This document shows, piece by piece, positions 26,596-34,310 of a stretch of 46,450 nt of DNA. Position numbers and translations under genes: made by a program. The stretch is from NCBI GenBank assembly GCA_902776375.1, contig CACYPV010000016.1, forward strand, positions 1-46,450, written 5' to 3'. Numbering within the stretch: position 1 is the first letter of the stretch; the number at the start of each line of letters is the position of its first letter. The stretch is from an uncultured Ruminococcus sp. (GTDB lineage Bacteria > Bacillota > Clostridia > Oscillospirales > Acutalibacteraceae). The notes beneath the pieces were generated by a model, which made no database searches, was not told the origin of the DNA, and saw only the letters and a program-made list of their open reading frames with translations.

Positions 26596-27648
26596 ATGGC
26601 GACCGGCAAAATAAAAACGATATCGCAATGCGCGGCGCTTGCCCTTTGCTGCGCGCTGCTGCTGTGCTATTCGCAGGGCAGCCGCGACGGAGCGGCGCAG
26701 GGGGTAAAGCTGTGCCTGAATGTGCTTGCGCCCTCGCTGTTCCCGTTCATGGCGGCGACAAATCTTTTTGCGCAGACGGGGCTGTGCCAAAAGGCGGGAA
26801 AGCGGCTCAACAGATTCACCCGCGCGGTGTTCGGAGTGAGCGGCGCAACGGCTCCGGTGCTGATAATGAGCCTGATAGGCGGCTACCCCGTGGGCGCGGC
26901 GGGCATTTCGGAGCTGCGGCGGCAAAACACGATAAGCGAGGACGAAGCGAGTCGGGCGGCGCTGTTCTCGGTGTGCGCGGGTCCCGGGTTCATCGTAAGC
27001 TTTGTCGGCGTGCAGCTTTACCAAAGCCGCGAGCTTGGGCTGATGATCTACGCCGCGCAGGCAGCTTCGGTTTTATTGACGGCTATATTGGCGAGAATAT
27101 TATTCGGAAAAGCAGATTATAATTCTGTAGCAGAAATAAACACGAAGCACAAGCCGTTCTCTCAGGCGTTTGTATCGTCGGTTTACAGCGCGGCGCGGAG
27201 CATGCTTATGATCTGTGCGTTCGTGCTGCTGTTCTCGGCGGTCATGGGCGTGCTCGGTCAGATGCTGAGCGATAAAAACACGCTGACGTCGCTTTCCGTG
27301 CTGCTGGAGGTCTGCGGCGCTTCGGTTAGGCTGTCGGAGGGCTTCCCCGTGGAATGGACGGCGTTCGCCATAGGCTTCGGCGGACTGTGCGTCCACTGCC
27401 AGATACTCGCGTCGCTCGGCGGGATAAAGGTAAACAAGGCTTTATTTTTCTTATTCAGAATTATCCAAGGGCTTGTCACCGCCGCTCTGACCCATTTCGG
27501 GCTGCGGCTGCTGCCTCAAAAAGCCGAGGTGTTCTCCACCGCGACTGCGGGAGAAGCCGCGATATTCGGCGGCAGCGTCCTTTCGGGCGCGGCGCTGCTA
27601 AGCGTTATGATCTGCTTTTTGATATCAGTCAAGCAAGTTAGAAGCTAG
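26596..27648 (+). CDS. ylbJ: Sporulation integral membrane protein YlbJ-like
   Basis: A 350-aa polytopic membrane protein of the YlbJ/nucleoside-recognition (Gate) family. Typical blocks: LCLNVLAPSLFPFMA, LIGGYPVGAAGISEL, CAGPGFIVSFVG, and a C-terminal Gate repeat with CVHCQILA. In Bacillus YlbJ is needed for heat-resistant spores. The ATG at 26596 begins the conserved part; the longer frame from 26485 is antisense to yqfC. The ribosome site (GGTGAT) is weak. Its C-terminus (RS, then TAG) is contributed by a heptad array. Confidence 0.87.
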   Translation: MATGKIKTISQCAALALCCALLLCYSQGSRDGAAQGVKLCLNVLAPSLFPFMAATNLFAQTGLCQKAGKRLNRFTRAVFGVSGATAPVLIMSLIGGYPVGAAGISELRRQNTISEDEASRAALFSVCAGPGFIVSFVGVQLYQSRELGLMIYAAQAASVLLTAILARILFGKADYNSVAEINTKHKPFSQAFVSSVYSAARSMLMICAFVLLFSAVMGVLGQMLSDKNTLTSLSVLLEVCGASVRLSEGFPVEWTAFAIGFGGLCVHCQILASLGGIKVNKALFFLFRIIQGLVTAALTHFGLRLLPQKAEVFSTATAGEAAIFGGSVLSGAALLSVMICFLISVKQVRS

Positions 27649-27818
27649 AGGCTAGAGGCTAGATAGTTGAAAATTACAAATTACAAATTGCAAGTTGTTT
27701 TATCAAAAAACGATGAGCTTCAATCAACTTGTCATTTGTCGTTTGTAACTTGTCATTTTACTTATAACTTATAACTTATAACTCACTAACCACTAGCATC
27801 TAATACCTAACAACAACG
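27638..27818. repeat. Heptad array plus AT-rich period-7 inverted repeat
   Basis: TAGAAGC/TAGAGGC units (27638-27665) follow the ylbJ stop. Then ATTACAA x2 and ATTGCAAGTTG face CAACTTG, TCATTTG, TCGTTTG, TAACTTG and TCATTTT, forming an imperfect inverted repeat around TTTTATCAAAAAACGATGAGC. The right arm continues in 7-bp phase as ACTTATA x3, ACTCACT, AACCACT, AGCATCT, AATACCT. No gene is seen; asnB begins directly after. Confidence 0.75.
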
Positions 27819-27829
27819 GAGGTAATACC

Positions 27830-29662
27830 ATGTGCGGAATCGCGGGATGGATTGAAAAGGACAGCAAAATGGTGGAGCACGGCGAAATTTTAAAAACCAT
27901 GTCGGAGACGCTTGAAAACCGCGGCCCCGACGAAAACGGGATATACATCAACGGCGACACGGCGCTCATCCACCGCAGGCTGGTTGTCATAGACCGTGAG
28001 AACGGCAAGCAGCCGATGTCGGCGCGGCACGGCGACGCGACCTATGTGATAGTCTACAACGGCGAGCTTTACAACGCCGCCGACCTGCGCGAGGAGCTGC
28101 GCGCGGACGGCTTCCACTTTCGCGGTCACAGCGACACCGAGGTCGTGCTGAAAGCCTATATCAAGTACGGCGCGCGGTGCGGCGAAAGGCTCAACGGGAT
28201 ATTCGCCTTCGCGGTGTTCAACACCAAAGACCGCAGCTTGTTTTTATGCCGCGACAAAATAGGCGTTAAGCCGCTGTTTTATTACGAGTACAGCGGCGGT
28301 CTGATGTTCGGCTCAGAGATAAAAGCCCTGCTCGCGAGCGGCAAAGTAAAGCCGCAGATCGACGAACAGGGGCTGAACGAGATATTCTTTTTAGGCCCCG
28401 CGCGAACGCCCGGCTGCGGAGTTTTCAAGGGCGTTTTCGAGCTGAACCCCGGGGAATGTGCCGTATACAAAAACGGCAGACTGACGCGCAGGACGTACTT
28501 TTCGTTAGAGGCTCGCGAGCACACCGACAGCGAGGAGCAGACCATTGAAAAAACGCGCTTTCTGCTGACCGACGCGGTGGAGCGCCAGCTTGTGAGCGAC
28601 GTGCCGCTTTGCATGCTGCTATCGGGCGGGCTGGACAGCAGCGTTATCGTCAAGGTCGCGTCGCTGTACAACCGCAGCCACAAACTGGGCAGACCGAGCA
28701 CCTTTTCGGTGGAGTACAGGGGCAACGAGCAGTTCTTTACCGAGAGTAAATTCCAGCCCACGCGCGACTTTGAGTTCATAAAGCTGATGTCGAAAAACGC
28801 CGGCACGCGCCACACCGAGGTCGTGCTCGACAACCTTGATGTAGCCGAAGCGCTTGACGCCTGCGTTGACGCGCGCGATCTGCCCGGGTATGTGGACGTT
28901 GACTCTTCCCTTTTACTGTTTTGCAGCGAGATAAAAAAGGACTACACCGTGGCGCTTTCGGGCGAGTGCGCCGACGAGCTTTTCGGCGGCTATCCGTGGT
29001 ACTTTGACCGCGACAGACTGTTTGAGGACTGCTTTCCGTGGTCGCGCAGTCAGAACGTCCGCCGCTTTATCCTGAAAAACGGCGCGCTTCCACGCGGCGA
29101 GGAGTACGTGCGCCAGCGCTACCTCGACACAATAAACTCCGCGCCTAAGCTGCCCACCGACAGCAAAGAGGACAGACGTATGCGCGAGATGTTCTTCCTG
29201 AATTTTTATTGGTTCATGCAGTGCCTGCTCGAGCGCAAGGACAGGTGCTCAATGGCGTGCGGCTTAGAGGTGCGCGTGCCGTTTTGCGACTACCGCTTGG
29301 CAGAATACGCCTACAACATGCCGTGGAAGCTGAAGGCGTGGGGCGGCAGAGAAAAGGGCATTGTGCGCAAGGCATTTGAGGATGTGCTGCCGCGAGAGAT
29401 AGCGTGGCGCAAAAAAAGCCCCTACCCCAAAACGCACAATCCCGTATACTTTGAGGAGTGCGCGCGCAGGGTAAGGTTGATTCTAAAAAAGAAAAATAGC
29501 TTAACCGAGCTGCTTGACAAAACCGCCGTGAATAAAATAATCGACGATCCGAACAGCATTACCGAGCCGTGGTACGGTCAGCTTATGAAGGCTCCGCAGA
29601 TTTTGGCGTATATAATTGAGCTCGATCACTGGTTTGAAAAATATAAGGTTGAAATAGTGTAA
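27830..29662 (+). CDS. asnB: Asparagine synthase (glutamine-hydrolysing)
   Basis: A 610-aa amidotransferase that makes asparagine from aspartate, glutamine and ATP. The N-terminal class II glutaminase begins MCGIAGW with catalytic Cys2 after Met removal. The synthetase domain carries the PP-loop LLSGGLDSSVI near residue 262 and the conserved SGECADELFGGYPWY and LERKDRCSMACGLEVRVPF blocks. GGAGG precedes the ATG by 8 nt. It stands alone apart from the PAP2 gene 44 bp downstream. Related enzymes serve in glycan or peptide synthesis, but nothing next to it suggests that. Confidence 0.92.
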   Translation: MCGIAGWIEKDSKMVEHGEILKTMSETLENRGPDENGIYINGDTALIHRRLVVIDRENGKQPMSARHGDATYVIVYNGELYNAADLREELRADGFHFRGHSDTEVVLKAYIKYGARCGERLNGIFAFAVFNTKDRSLFLCRDKIGVKPLFYYEYSGGLMFGSEIKALLASGKVKPQIDEQGLNEIFFLGPARTPGCGVFKGVFELNPGECAVYKNGRLTRRTYFSLEAREHTDSEEQTIEKTRFLLTDAVERQLVSDVPLCMLLSGGLDSSVIVKVASLYNRSHKLGRPSTFSVEYRGNEQFFTESKFQPTRDFEFIKLMSKNAGTRHTEVVLDNLDVAEALDACVDARDLPGYVDVDSSLLLFCSEIKKDYTVALSGECADELFGGYPWYFDRDRLFEDCFPWSRSQNVRRFILKNGALPRGEEYVRQRYLDTINSAPKLPTDSKEDRRMREMFFLNFYWFMQCLLERKDRCSMACGLEVRVPFCDYRLAEYAYNMPWKLKAWGGREKGIVRKAFEDVLPREIAWRKKSPYPKTHNPVYFEECARRVRLILKKKNSLTELLDKTAVNKIIDDPNSITEPWYGQLMKAPQILAYIIELDHWFEKYKVEIV

Positions 29663-29706
29663 AGGATGTGATAGAATAATAATAACAATAAAACAAAGGA
29701 ACAGCT

Positions 29707-30201
29707 ATGAACAAAAGGATATTTGAGCGCTATGTGACGTTTTTTACCGAAAATCTTCCTGCGCGCTACACACTTCATTTTATTTACAATATATTGCCGC
29801 TTTCGATGTTCGTCGCCTACCCTGCGCTTCTGGTTTACGCGTTCTTTTGGCAGCGCGGAGATTTTCTAAAGCTTGTGCTGGTGCCGCTGGGAGTGTTTAT
29901 CTTTGTTACGGTCCTTCGCATAACAGTTAACGAAGAACGCCCTTACGAAAAATACGGCAAGCCCTCGGTGTTCAACAAGCAGACAAAGGGCAAAAGCTTC
30001 CCGAGCCGTCACACCGCAAGCGCGTTTATAATAGCGATGGCGTTTTTGTATGTGAACATCCCGATTGGTATAGCCGCGCTGTTTGTCGCGCTGCTGATAG
30101 AGATGAGCCGCATCTTCGCGGGAGCCCACTTTGTGCACGACGTGGTGGGTGGCTGGCTGATAAGCACAGTGGCAGGAACTGTATTTTTCTTTCTTTTATA
30201 G
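29707..30201 (+). CDS. PAP2-family membrane phosphatase
   Basis: A 164-aa membrane protein with the PAP2 phosphatase motifs in order: KYGKPSVFNKQTKGKS (motif 1), FPSRHTA (motif 2) and GAHFVHDVVGGW (motif 3, catalytic His). Helices lie at about 28-46, 53-70, 100-130 and 138-160. Family members dephosphorylate lipid pyrophosphates or phosphatidic acid, for example undecaprenyl pyrophosphate; the substrate here is not known. AAGGAACAG precedes the ATG. Confidence 0.88.
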   Translation: MNKRIFERYVTFFTENLPARYTLHFIYNILPLSMFVAYPALLVYAFFWQRGDFLKLVLVPLGVFIFVTVLRITVNEERPYEKYGKPSVFNKQTKGKSFPSRHTASAFIIAMAFLYVNIPIGIAALFVALLIEMSRIFAGAHFVHDVVGGWLISTVAGTVFFFLL

Positions 30202-30234
30202 AATAATGAGCAATGGACTACGCTAATTCCTATA

Positions 30235-30263
30235 TTGACATTCTCACAAAAAAGTGGTAAAAT
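30235..30263 (+). promoter_or_regulatory. Promoter of the antisense RNA
   Basis: Perfect -35 TTGACA (30235-30240), 17-bp spacer, -10 TAAAAT (30258-30263). No reading frame follows; transcription would start near 30270 and meet a terminator hairpin at 30329-30358. Confidence 0.8.
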
Positions 30264-30269
30264 AAAAAT

Positions 30270-30366
30270 GTGGAAACCGGACGGTGCCCACATAGATAGT
30301 TTACGAAATGAGGCTACGCCTCGCAATCATAAGCCGCCTGTGCCAGCAGACGGCTTATTTTCTCTT
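30270..30366 (+). ncRNA. Candidate antisense RNA (type I antitoxin)
   Basis: A predicted transcript of about 95 nt runs from the promoter at 30235-30263 to a hairpin (ATAAGCCGCCTG 30329-30340 with CAGACGGCTTAT 30347-30358, one mismatch) followed by TTTTCTCTTT. It contains no usable reading frame. It is fully complementary to the 3' end of the predicted mRNA for the 27-aa peptide on the other strand, including its stop codon at 30355-30357. This convergent, 3'-overlapping geometry is that of BsrG/SR4- and TxpA/RatA-type systems. The start site is inferred from the promoter only. Confidence 0.65.
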
Positions 30367-30438
30367 TATGTAGTTATATATTGCAAATACCAATCCGACG
30401 ATACTTGCTATACTTCCACATACAGATAGAATAATCAT
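30355..30438 (-). CDS. Candidate type I toxin: 27-aa single-helix membrane peptide
   Basis: A 27-residue peptide begins MIILSVCGSIASIVGLVF and ends in a basic tail (IKRK). One hydrophobic helix covers residues 2-20. This is the usual build of type I toxins that insert into the cell membrane. GAGGGGGCGATAAT precedes the ATG (30438). A stem (CGAGAA/TTCTCG) stands immediately before the ribosome site, and a second GGGGGCGA lies 40 nt further up. A strong promoter lies about 150 nt upstream, giving a long structured leader. An antisense RNA overlaps the 3' end. I know no named family for it; a tiny non-toxic membrane protein is possible. Confidence 0.6.
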   Translation of the reverse strand: MIILSVCGSIASIVGLVFAIYNYIKRK

Positions 30439-30586
30439 ATTATCGCCCCCTCGAGAAAGATTCTCGCAAGAGCTTTAATAGTCGCCCCCTTTCCGCTAAT
30501 GCGAGTTAAAGAGGCACCGTCTTTTAACCATCCCCTGCCTACAAACGTGGTAAAACTCAGTAAGGTAGGTTGGTTTCCACAATATC

Positions 30587-30615
30587 ATTCTATCATTCAA
30601 ATCTTTGCCTGTCAA
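30587..30615 (-). promoter_or_regulatory. Promoter of the 27-aa peptide mRNA
   Basis: On the minus strand a perfect -35 TTGACA (30610-30615), 17-bp spacer, -10 TAGAAT (30587-30592). Transcription would start near 30580, at TGTGGAAACC. Confidence 0.8.
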
Positions 30616-30618
30616 TAC

Positions 30619-30648
30619 AAAGACCGCCAAATCATCAAGGCGGTCTTT
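30619..30648 (-). terminator. Terminator after the deacylase gene
   Basis: AAAGACCGCC (30619-30628) and GGCGGTCTTT (30639-30648) form a perfect 10-bp stem with a 10-nt loop. On the minus strand it is followed by only a weak T-rich stretch before the next promoter. Confidence 0.6.
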
Positions 30649-30655
30649 ATCTGTA

Positions 30656-31198
30656 TTACTCCCCGATCAAACGCACCTTTGTAAACGTGTGCTTTACCGC
30701 GGGCAGGAATTTTTCAATAACATCGGCGGTTTTGATTTTCAGGCTCGAGGTGTTGACGCAGGGGTGGCAGCCTATGTATTCTTCGCCGAGCAGATCTTCG
30801 TCGATGAGCAGCCTTACCGCGTTGTCGCTGTCGTTCATCAGCCCCATAACGCTGACCGCGCCAGGCAGGATATCGAGGTATTCGAGCATGCTGTCAGCCT
30901 GCGCAAAGCTGAGGCGCGCGGCGTTTATCTGCGCGGAGAGCTCCTTTGTCTTGAAGGGCTTGTCGGCGGGCATGAGCAGAAGGTAGAAATTAGTCTTTTG
31001 GCGGTTGCACAAAAACAGGTTTTTGCACATAACTATCCCCAGCACGTCGTCAACTGCCTTGCAGTCCTCCATCGTCATGGCGGGCTTGTGGTCGACGCGC
31101 CGATACTCTATTCCCAGCTTGTCCAAAAAGTCATATACGCGCACCTCGCGCTCCTGACGCTCGTCATTTTGCGCGGGTCTGCCGTTTAAAAGCTGCAT
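30656..31198 (-). CDS. Prolyl-tRNA editing-type deacylase (YbaK/ProXp-ala, PrdX family)
   Basis: A 180-aa single-domain protein of the prolyl-tRNA synthetase-associated (INS-like) family: VYDFLDKLGIEYRRVDHKPAMTMEDC at the start, CKNLFLCNRQKTNFYLLLMPADKPFKTKEL in the middle and GCHPCVNTSSLKIKTADV at the end. Members hydrolyse mischarged Ala-tRNA(Pro) or related species in trans. AAGGATGATATAA lies before the ATG. Which mischarged tRNA it clears cannot be told from the sequence. Confidence 0.88.
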   Translation of the reverse strand: MQLLNGRPAQNDERQEREVRVYDFLDKLGIEYRRVDHKPAMTMEDCKAVDDVLGIVMCKNLFLCNRQKTNFYLLLMPADKPFKTKELSAQINAARLSFAQADSMLEYLDILPGAVSVMGLMNDSDNAVRLLIDEDLLGEEYIGCHPCVNTSSLKIKTADVIEKFLPAVKHTFTKVRLIGE

Positions 31199-31224
31199 TT
31201 ATATCATCCTTTTTTCAAATTAAC

Positions 31225-31381
31225 AGTGTAGGTATTAGGGTTGGTGTAGGGGCGGACCCGTGTGTCCGCCCGAAAACGTCGCAATATTCTGCGGGCGCAC
31301 ACATGGGTGCGCCCCTACGTATAATATTCAACGTTTCCGCTAATACATCCAGCATCTAGCCTCTAGCATCTAGCCTCTAGC
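31225..31381. repeat. Composite repeat, full copy
   Basis: Order: short array (GTGTAGG, TATTAGG), hairpin GGGCGGAC-CCGTGT-GTCCGCCC, linker GAAAACGTCGCAATATTCTGC, hairpin GGGCGCAC-ACATGG-GTGCGCCC, CCTACG, a 12-bp AT stretch, CAACGTTTCCGCTAATACATCC, then heptads (AGCATCT, AGCCTCT) that run into the end of the glycosyltransferase gene. Its last residues ARG and the TAG stop lie in the array. Confidence 0.9.
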
Positions 31382-32395
31382 CACATACACGCGCTTTCTT
31401 TGCAGCACGAAGGTCGCAAAGAACATCACAACGTCAACAACGACCTTTGCCCAGATCGCGTACATGCCAAGCGCGAGCATGCCCCACAGCAACAGGGTGT
31501 TCAGCGCCAGAATTGCGATTGCGACGGCAGCGTAGTGCGGCGCGGAAATCCGCGTAAAGACCTTGTGCTTTGTTATCAACGTTTTCAATGTGAAGAAGTG
31601 AATCAGTGCGCAGGGCAGTCTTGCAAGGGTATTCGCCGCCCAAAACGGCAGGCAAAGATAATAAAGCAGCCCAAACAGCGTCACATCCAGCGCGAAGCAC
31701 AAAAACGACGGAGCGGAAAACTTGATGATCTCCCAATAAATGCGGATAGAGTCGCGCACCGCCTTGAAGTGTGAGTTTTTGTTGCCTTCCTCGTAAAGCG
31801 TTAGTATTGGGATCTCGACTATCCTTGAGTTGCTGCGCGCCCACCACATCAGCACGTTCATTTCATACTCGTAGCGTTTGCCTCTGACGCGCAGCATAAA
31901 GGGGAGCGCCCTGTCGGAAAAGCCGCGCAGACCCGTCTGTGTATCGCCCACACGCTTGCCCGTGGCGCAAAAAAACGCGAGCTTTGTATAAACGTTGCCG
32001 AACCAGTTGCGCGTCGGCATTTCGCGGCTTATGGTGCGCGCGCCGATAGTCAGCGCGTCGGGGTTTTTCTCAGCCAAGCGCGCCACCCTCAAAATATCCT
32101 CTACGTGGTGCTGACCGTCGGCGTCGGCGGTCACGATGATATACGGCTTTTCAAAATGACTTTCTATATACTTAAGCCCGTGCTTTAGAGCCGTACCCTT
32201 TCCCCCGCTGCGCTCACAGGTCACAACAGCCGCGACTTGCTTTACACAGTCAAATACGCCGGCATATTTTTCACCGCTTCCGTCGTCGACGACAACGATA
32301 TCCATGTCGTTTCTGCTCAGCTCCGCAGCAAGGTCTGTCAGCGTGTTATCGGGCTTGTAAGCTGGAATCAATACTATTTTTCGCATTTTTCGCAC
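31370..32395 (-). CDS. Glycosyltransferase family 2 fused to a GtrA-like membrane domain
   Basis: A 341-aa protein. Residues 5-230 are a GT2 domain (VLIPAYKPDNTLTDL, IVVVDDGSG, TADADGQHH as the DxD metal site, QTGLRGFSD); residues about 235-335 hold four helices of the GtrA/DPMS type. Such proteins move sugars from nucleotide donors to polyprenyl phosphate or modify surface glycans. I start at a GTG at 32395 since AAGGAGG lies 6 nt upstream; an ATG three codons later is the alternative. The C-terminal ARG and stop come from a heptad array. Confidence 0.88.
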   Translation of the reverse strand: MRKMRKIVLIPAYKPDNTLTDLAAELSRNDMDIVVVDDGSGEKYAGVFDCVKQVAAVVTCERSGGKGTALKHGLKYIESHFEKPYIIVTADADGQHHVEDILRVARLAEKNPDALTIGARTISREMPTRNWFGNVYTKLAFFCATGKRVGDTQTGLRGFSDRALPFMLRVRGKRYEYEMNVLMWWARSNSRIVEIPILTLYEEGNKNSHFKAVRDSIRIYWEIIKFSAPSFLCFALDVTLFGLLYYLCLPFWAANTLARLPCALIHFFTLKTLITKHKVFTRISAPHYAAVAIAILALNTLLLWGMLALGMYAIWAKVVVDVVMFFATFVLQRKRVYVARG

Positions 32396-32420
32396 AACAG
32401 ACCTCCTTTGGATAGATTTC

Positions 32421-32456
32421 GGTAATAATATTACCATATTATGAAATAAAATACAA
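32421..32456 (-). promoter_or_regulatory. Glycosyltransferase promoter with overlapping palindrome
   Basis: On the minus strand -35 TTGTAT (32451-32456), 17-bp spacer, -10 TAATAT (32428-32433). The -10 box lies inside a palindrome GGTAATA-A-TATTACC (32421-32435), a possible operator. Confidence 0.5.
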
Positions 32457-32465
32457 TGCTTACAC

Positions 32466-32499
32466 GAAAAAAACAGCCGGACAGAAGCCTGTCCGACTG
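32466..32499 (-). terminator. Terminator of the NifU-like/GGGtGRT operon
   Basis: On the minus strand CAGTCGGACAG-GCTT-CTGTCCGGCTG is followed by TTTTTTTCG. It lies 17 bp after the GGGtGRT stop. Confidence 0.85.
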
Positions 32500-32515
32500 C
32501 CTGATTCAAATATGA

Positions 32516-33514
32516 TTATTTAAGGCTGTTCTGGATAGCAACAGCAACTGCAACGGTAGCGCCTACCATCGGGTTGTTGCCCATGCCGAGGAAGCCCATC
32601 ATCTCAACGTGCGCGGGAACGGAGGAGGAGCCTGCGAACTGCGCGTCAGAGTGCATTCTGCCCATGGTGTCGGTCATGCCGTAGGAAGCGGGACCTGCAG
32701 CCATGTTGTCGGGATGGAGGGTACGTCCTGTGCCGCCGCCGGAAGCAACGGAGAAGTACTTCTTGCCCTGCTCGTTGCATTCCTTCTTATAGGTGCCTGC
32801 AACGGGATGCTGGAAGCGGGTGGGGTTAGTGGAGTTACCGGTGATGGAAACGTCAACGCCCTCTTTGTGCATGATGGCAACGCCCTCGCGAACATCGTCA
32901 GCGCCGTAGCAGCGAACGTTAGCGCGCTCGCCGTCGGAGTAAGGAGTTTCCTTAACGATGGTCAGCTCGCCCGAGAAGTAATCGAACTGAGTCTGAACAT
33001 AGGTGAAGCCGTTGATACGGGAGATGATCTGAGCCGCGTCCTTGCCGAGACCGTTGAGGATAACGCGCAGGGGCTGCTCACGAACCTTATTAGCGTTTCT
33101 TACGATACCGATAGCGCCTTCGGCAGCCGCGAAGCTCTCGTGGCCTGCGAGGAAAGCGAAGCACTTGGTGTCGTTTGAAAGAAGCATAGCGGCAAGATTG
33201 CCGTGACCGATACCGACCTTGCGGTTTTCGGCGACGGAGCCGTCGATGCAGAAGCTCTGGAGACCGATACCGATGTATCTGGCAGCCTCCTCAGCGTTCT
33301 TTGCGCCCGCCTTAAGAGCGATAGCGGCGCCTACACAGTATGCCCAGCATACGTTTTCAAAGCAGATGGGCTGAATGCCCTTTGCGATCTCATAGGGGTC
33401 AAAGCCTGCGGCCTTGCAGATCTCGCGGCTCTCCTCAACGGAAGCGATACCGTACTGAGCGAGAACGCCGTTGATCTTTTCGATTCTTCTGTCGTAGTTT
33501 TCAAATAAACTCAT
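32516..33514 (-). CDS. GGGtGRT protein
   Basis: A 332-aa protein with the family's name-giving motif FSVASGGGTGRTLHPDNMA near residue 258, plus CFENVCWAYCVGAAIALKAGAKNAEEAARYIGIGLQSFCIDGS and a C-terminal GFLGMGNNPMVGATVAVAVAI. The family is known from Clostridia and archaea; its biochemical role is not established as far as I know. It forms an operon with the NifU-like protein 13 bp upstream, which suggests a link with Fe-S chemistry. The ATG at 33514 has AAGGAGG upstream; the longer frame overlaps the preceding gene. Confidence 0.85.
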   Translation of the reverse strand: MSLFENYDRRIEKINGVLAQYGIASVEESREICKAAGFDPYEIAKGIQPICFENVCWAYCVGAAIALKAGAKNAEEAARYIGIGLQSFCIDGSVAENRKVGIGHGNLAAMLLSNDTKCFAFLAGHESFAAAEGAIGIVRNANKVREQPLRVILNGLGKDAAQIISRINGFTYVQTQFDYFSGELTIVKETPYSDGERANVRCYGADDVREGVAIMHKEGVDVSITGNSTNPTRFQHPVAGTYKKECNEQGKKYFSVASGGGTGRTLHPDNMAAGPASYGMTDTMGRMHSDAQFAGSSSVPAHVEMMGFLGMGNNPMVGATVAVAVAIQNSLK

Positions 33515-33527
33515 GCTGCACACCTCC

Positions 33528-34220
33528 TTATTCCTGACGCGGGTCAATATACTTGGCAGCGTTGTCAAACTGTCCGTAATGACCCTTCGCTTTTTCAAGC
33601 GCGTCGTTAGCGTCCATGCCGCCCTTGATGAAGTCCATCATTTTGCCGAGGCTGACGAACTCGTAGCCGATGATCTCATCGTCCTTGTTGAGGGCGATGC
33701 GTGTGCAGTAGCCCTCGGTCATCTCGAGATAACGGGGACCCTTTTCCTTGGTGGCGAACATTGTGCCGACCTGTGAACGCAGACCCTTGCCGAGGTCTTC
33801 GAGAGAAGCGCCTACAAGCAGGCCGCCCTCTGAGAACGCGGACTGTGTTCTGCCGTAAACGATCTGCAGGAACAGCTCTCTCATTGCGGTGTTGATAGCG
33901 TCGCAAACTAAATCGGTGTTGAGCGCTTCAAGCAGTGTTTTGCCGATAAGGATCTCGGAAGCCATAGCGGCGGAGTGGGTCATACCGGAGCAGCCGATGG
34001 TCTCGACCAGAGCTTCCTCGATGATACCCTCCTTCACGTTGAGCGTCAGCTTGCAGGCGCCCTGCTGAGGTGCGCACCAGCCGATACCGTGTGTGAAGCC
34101 CGAAATATCCTTGATTTCTTTTGCCTGGACCCATTTGCCCTCCTCGGGGATAGGAGCAGGACCGTGATATGCGCCCTTAGCTACGGGGCACATCTTGGTG
34201 ACTTCTGCTGTGTAATACAT
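33528..34220 (-). CDS. NifU/IscU-like Fe-S scaffold homologue
   Basis: A 230-aa protein with a NifU-N-like core: GWCAPQQGACKLTLNVKEGIIEEALVETIGCSGMTHSAAMASEILIGKTLLEAL. Cysteines in CAPQQGAC and in GCSGMTHS are at scaffold-like positions. An additional C-terminal region (about 120-230) is not part of classical IscU. It is probably an Fe-S assembly or carrier protein working with the GGGtGRT protein. GGAGG lies 8 nt before the ATG at 34220, and a strong promoter lies 53 bp upstream. Confidence 0.8.
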   Translation of the reverse strand: MYYTAEVTKMCPVAKGAYHGPAPIPEEGKWVQAKEIKDISGFTHGIGWCAPQQGACKLTLNVKEGIIEEALVETIGCSGMTHSAAMASEILIGKTLLEALNTDLVCDAINTAMRELFLQIVYGRTQSAFSEGGLLVGASLEDLGKGLRSQVGTMFATKEKGPRYLEMTEGYCTRIALNKDDEIIGYEFVSLGKMMDFIKGGMDANDALEKAKGHYGQFDNAAKYIDPRQE

Positions 34221-34272
34221 AAGCAATTCCTCCTTATTTTCATTATTAAAGAATACACTTTAACTTATTCTA

Positions 34273-34301
34273 ATTATAGTCGAAATGACACAAAACGTCA
34301 A
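34273..34301 (-). promoter_or_regulatory. Promoter of the NifU-like/GGGtGRT operon
   Basis: On the minus strand -35 TTGACG (34296-34301), 17-bp spacer, perfect -10 TATAAT (34273-34278). It starts right after the C_GCAxxG gene. Confidence 0.85.
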
Positions 34302-34310
34302 GTATTTAAT

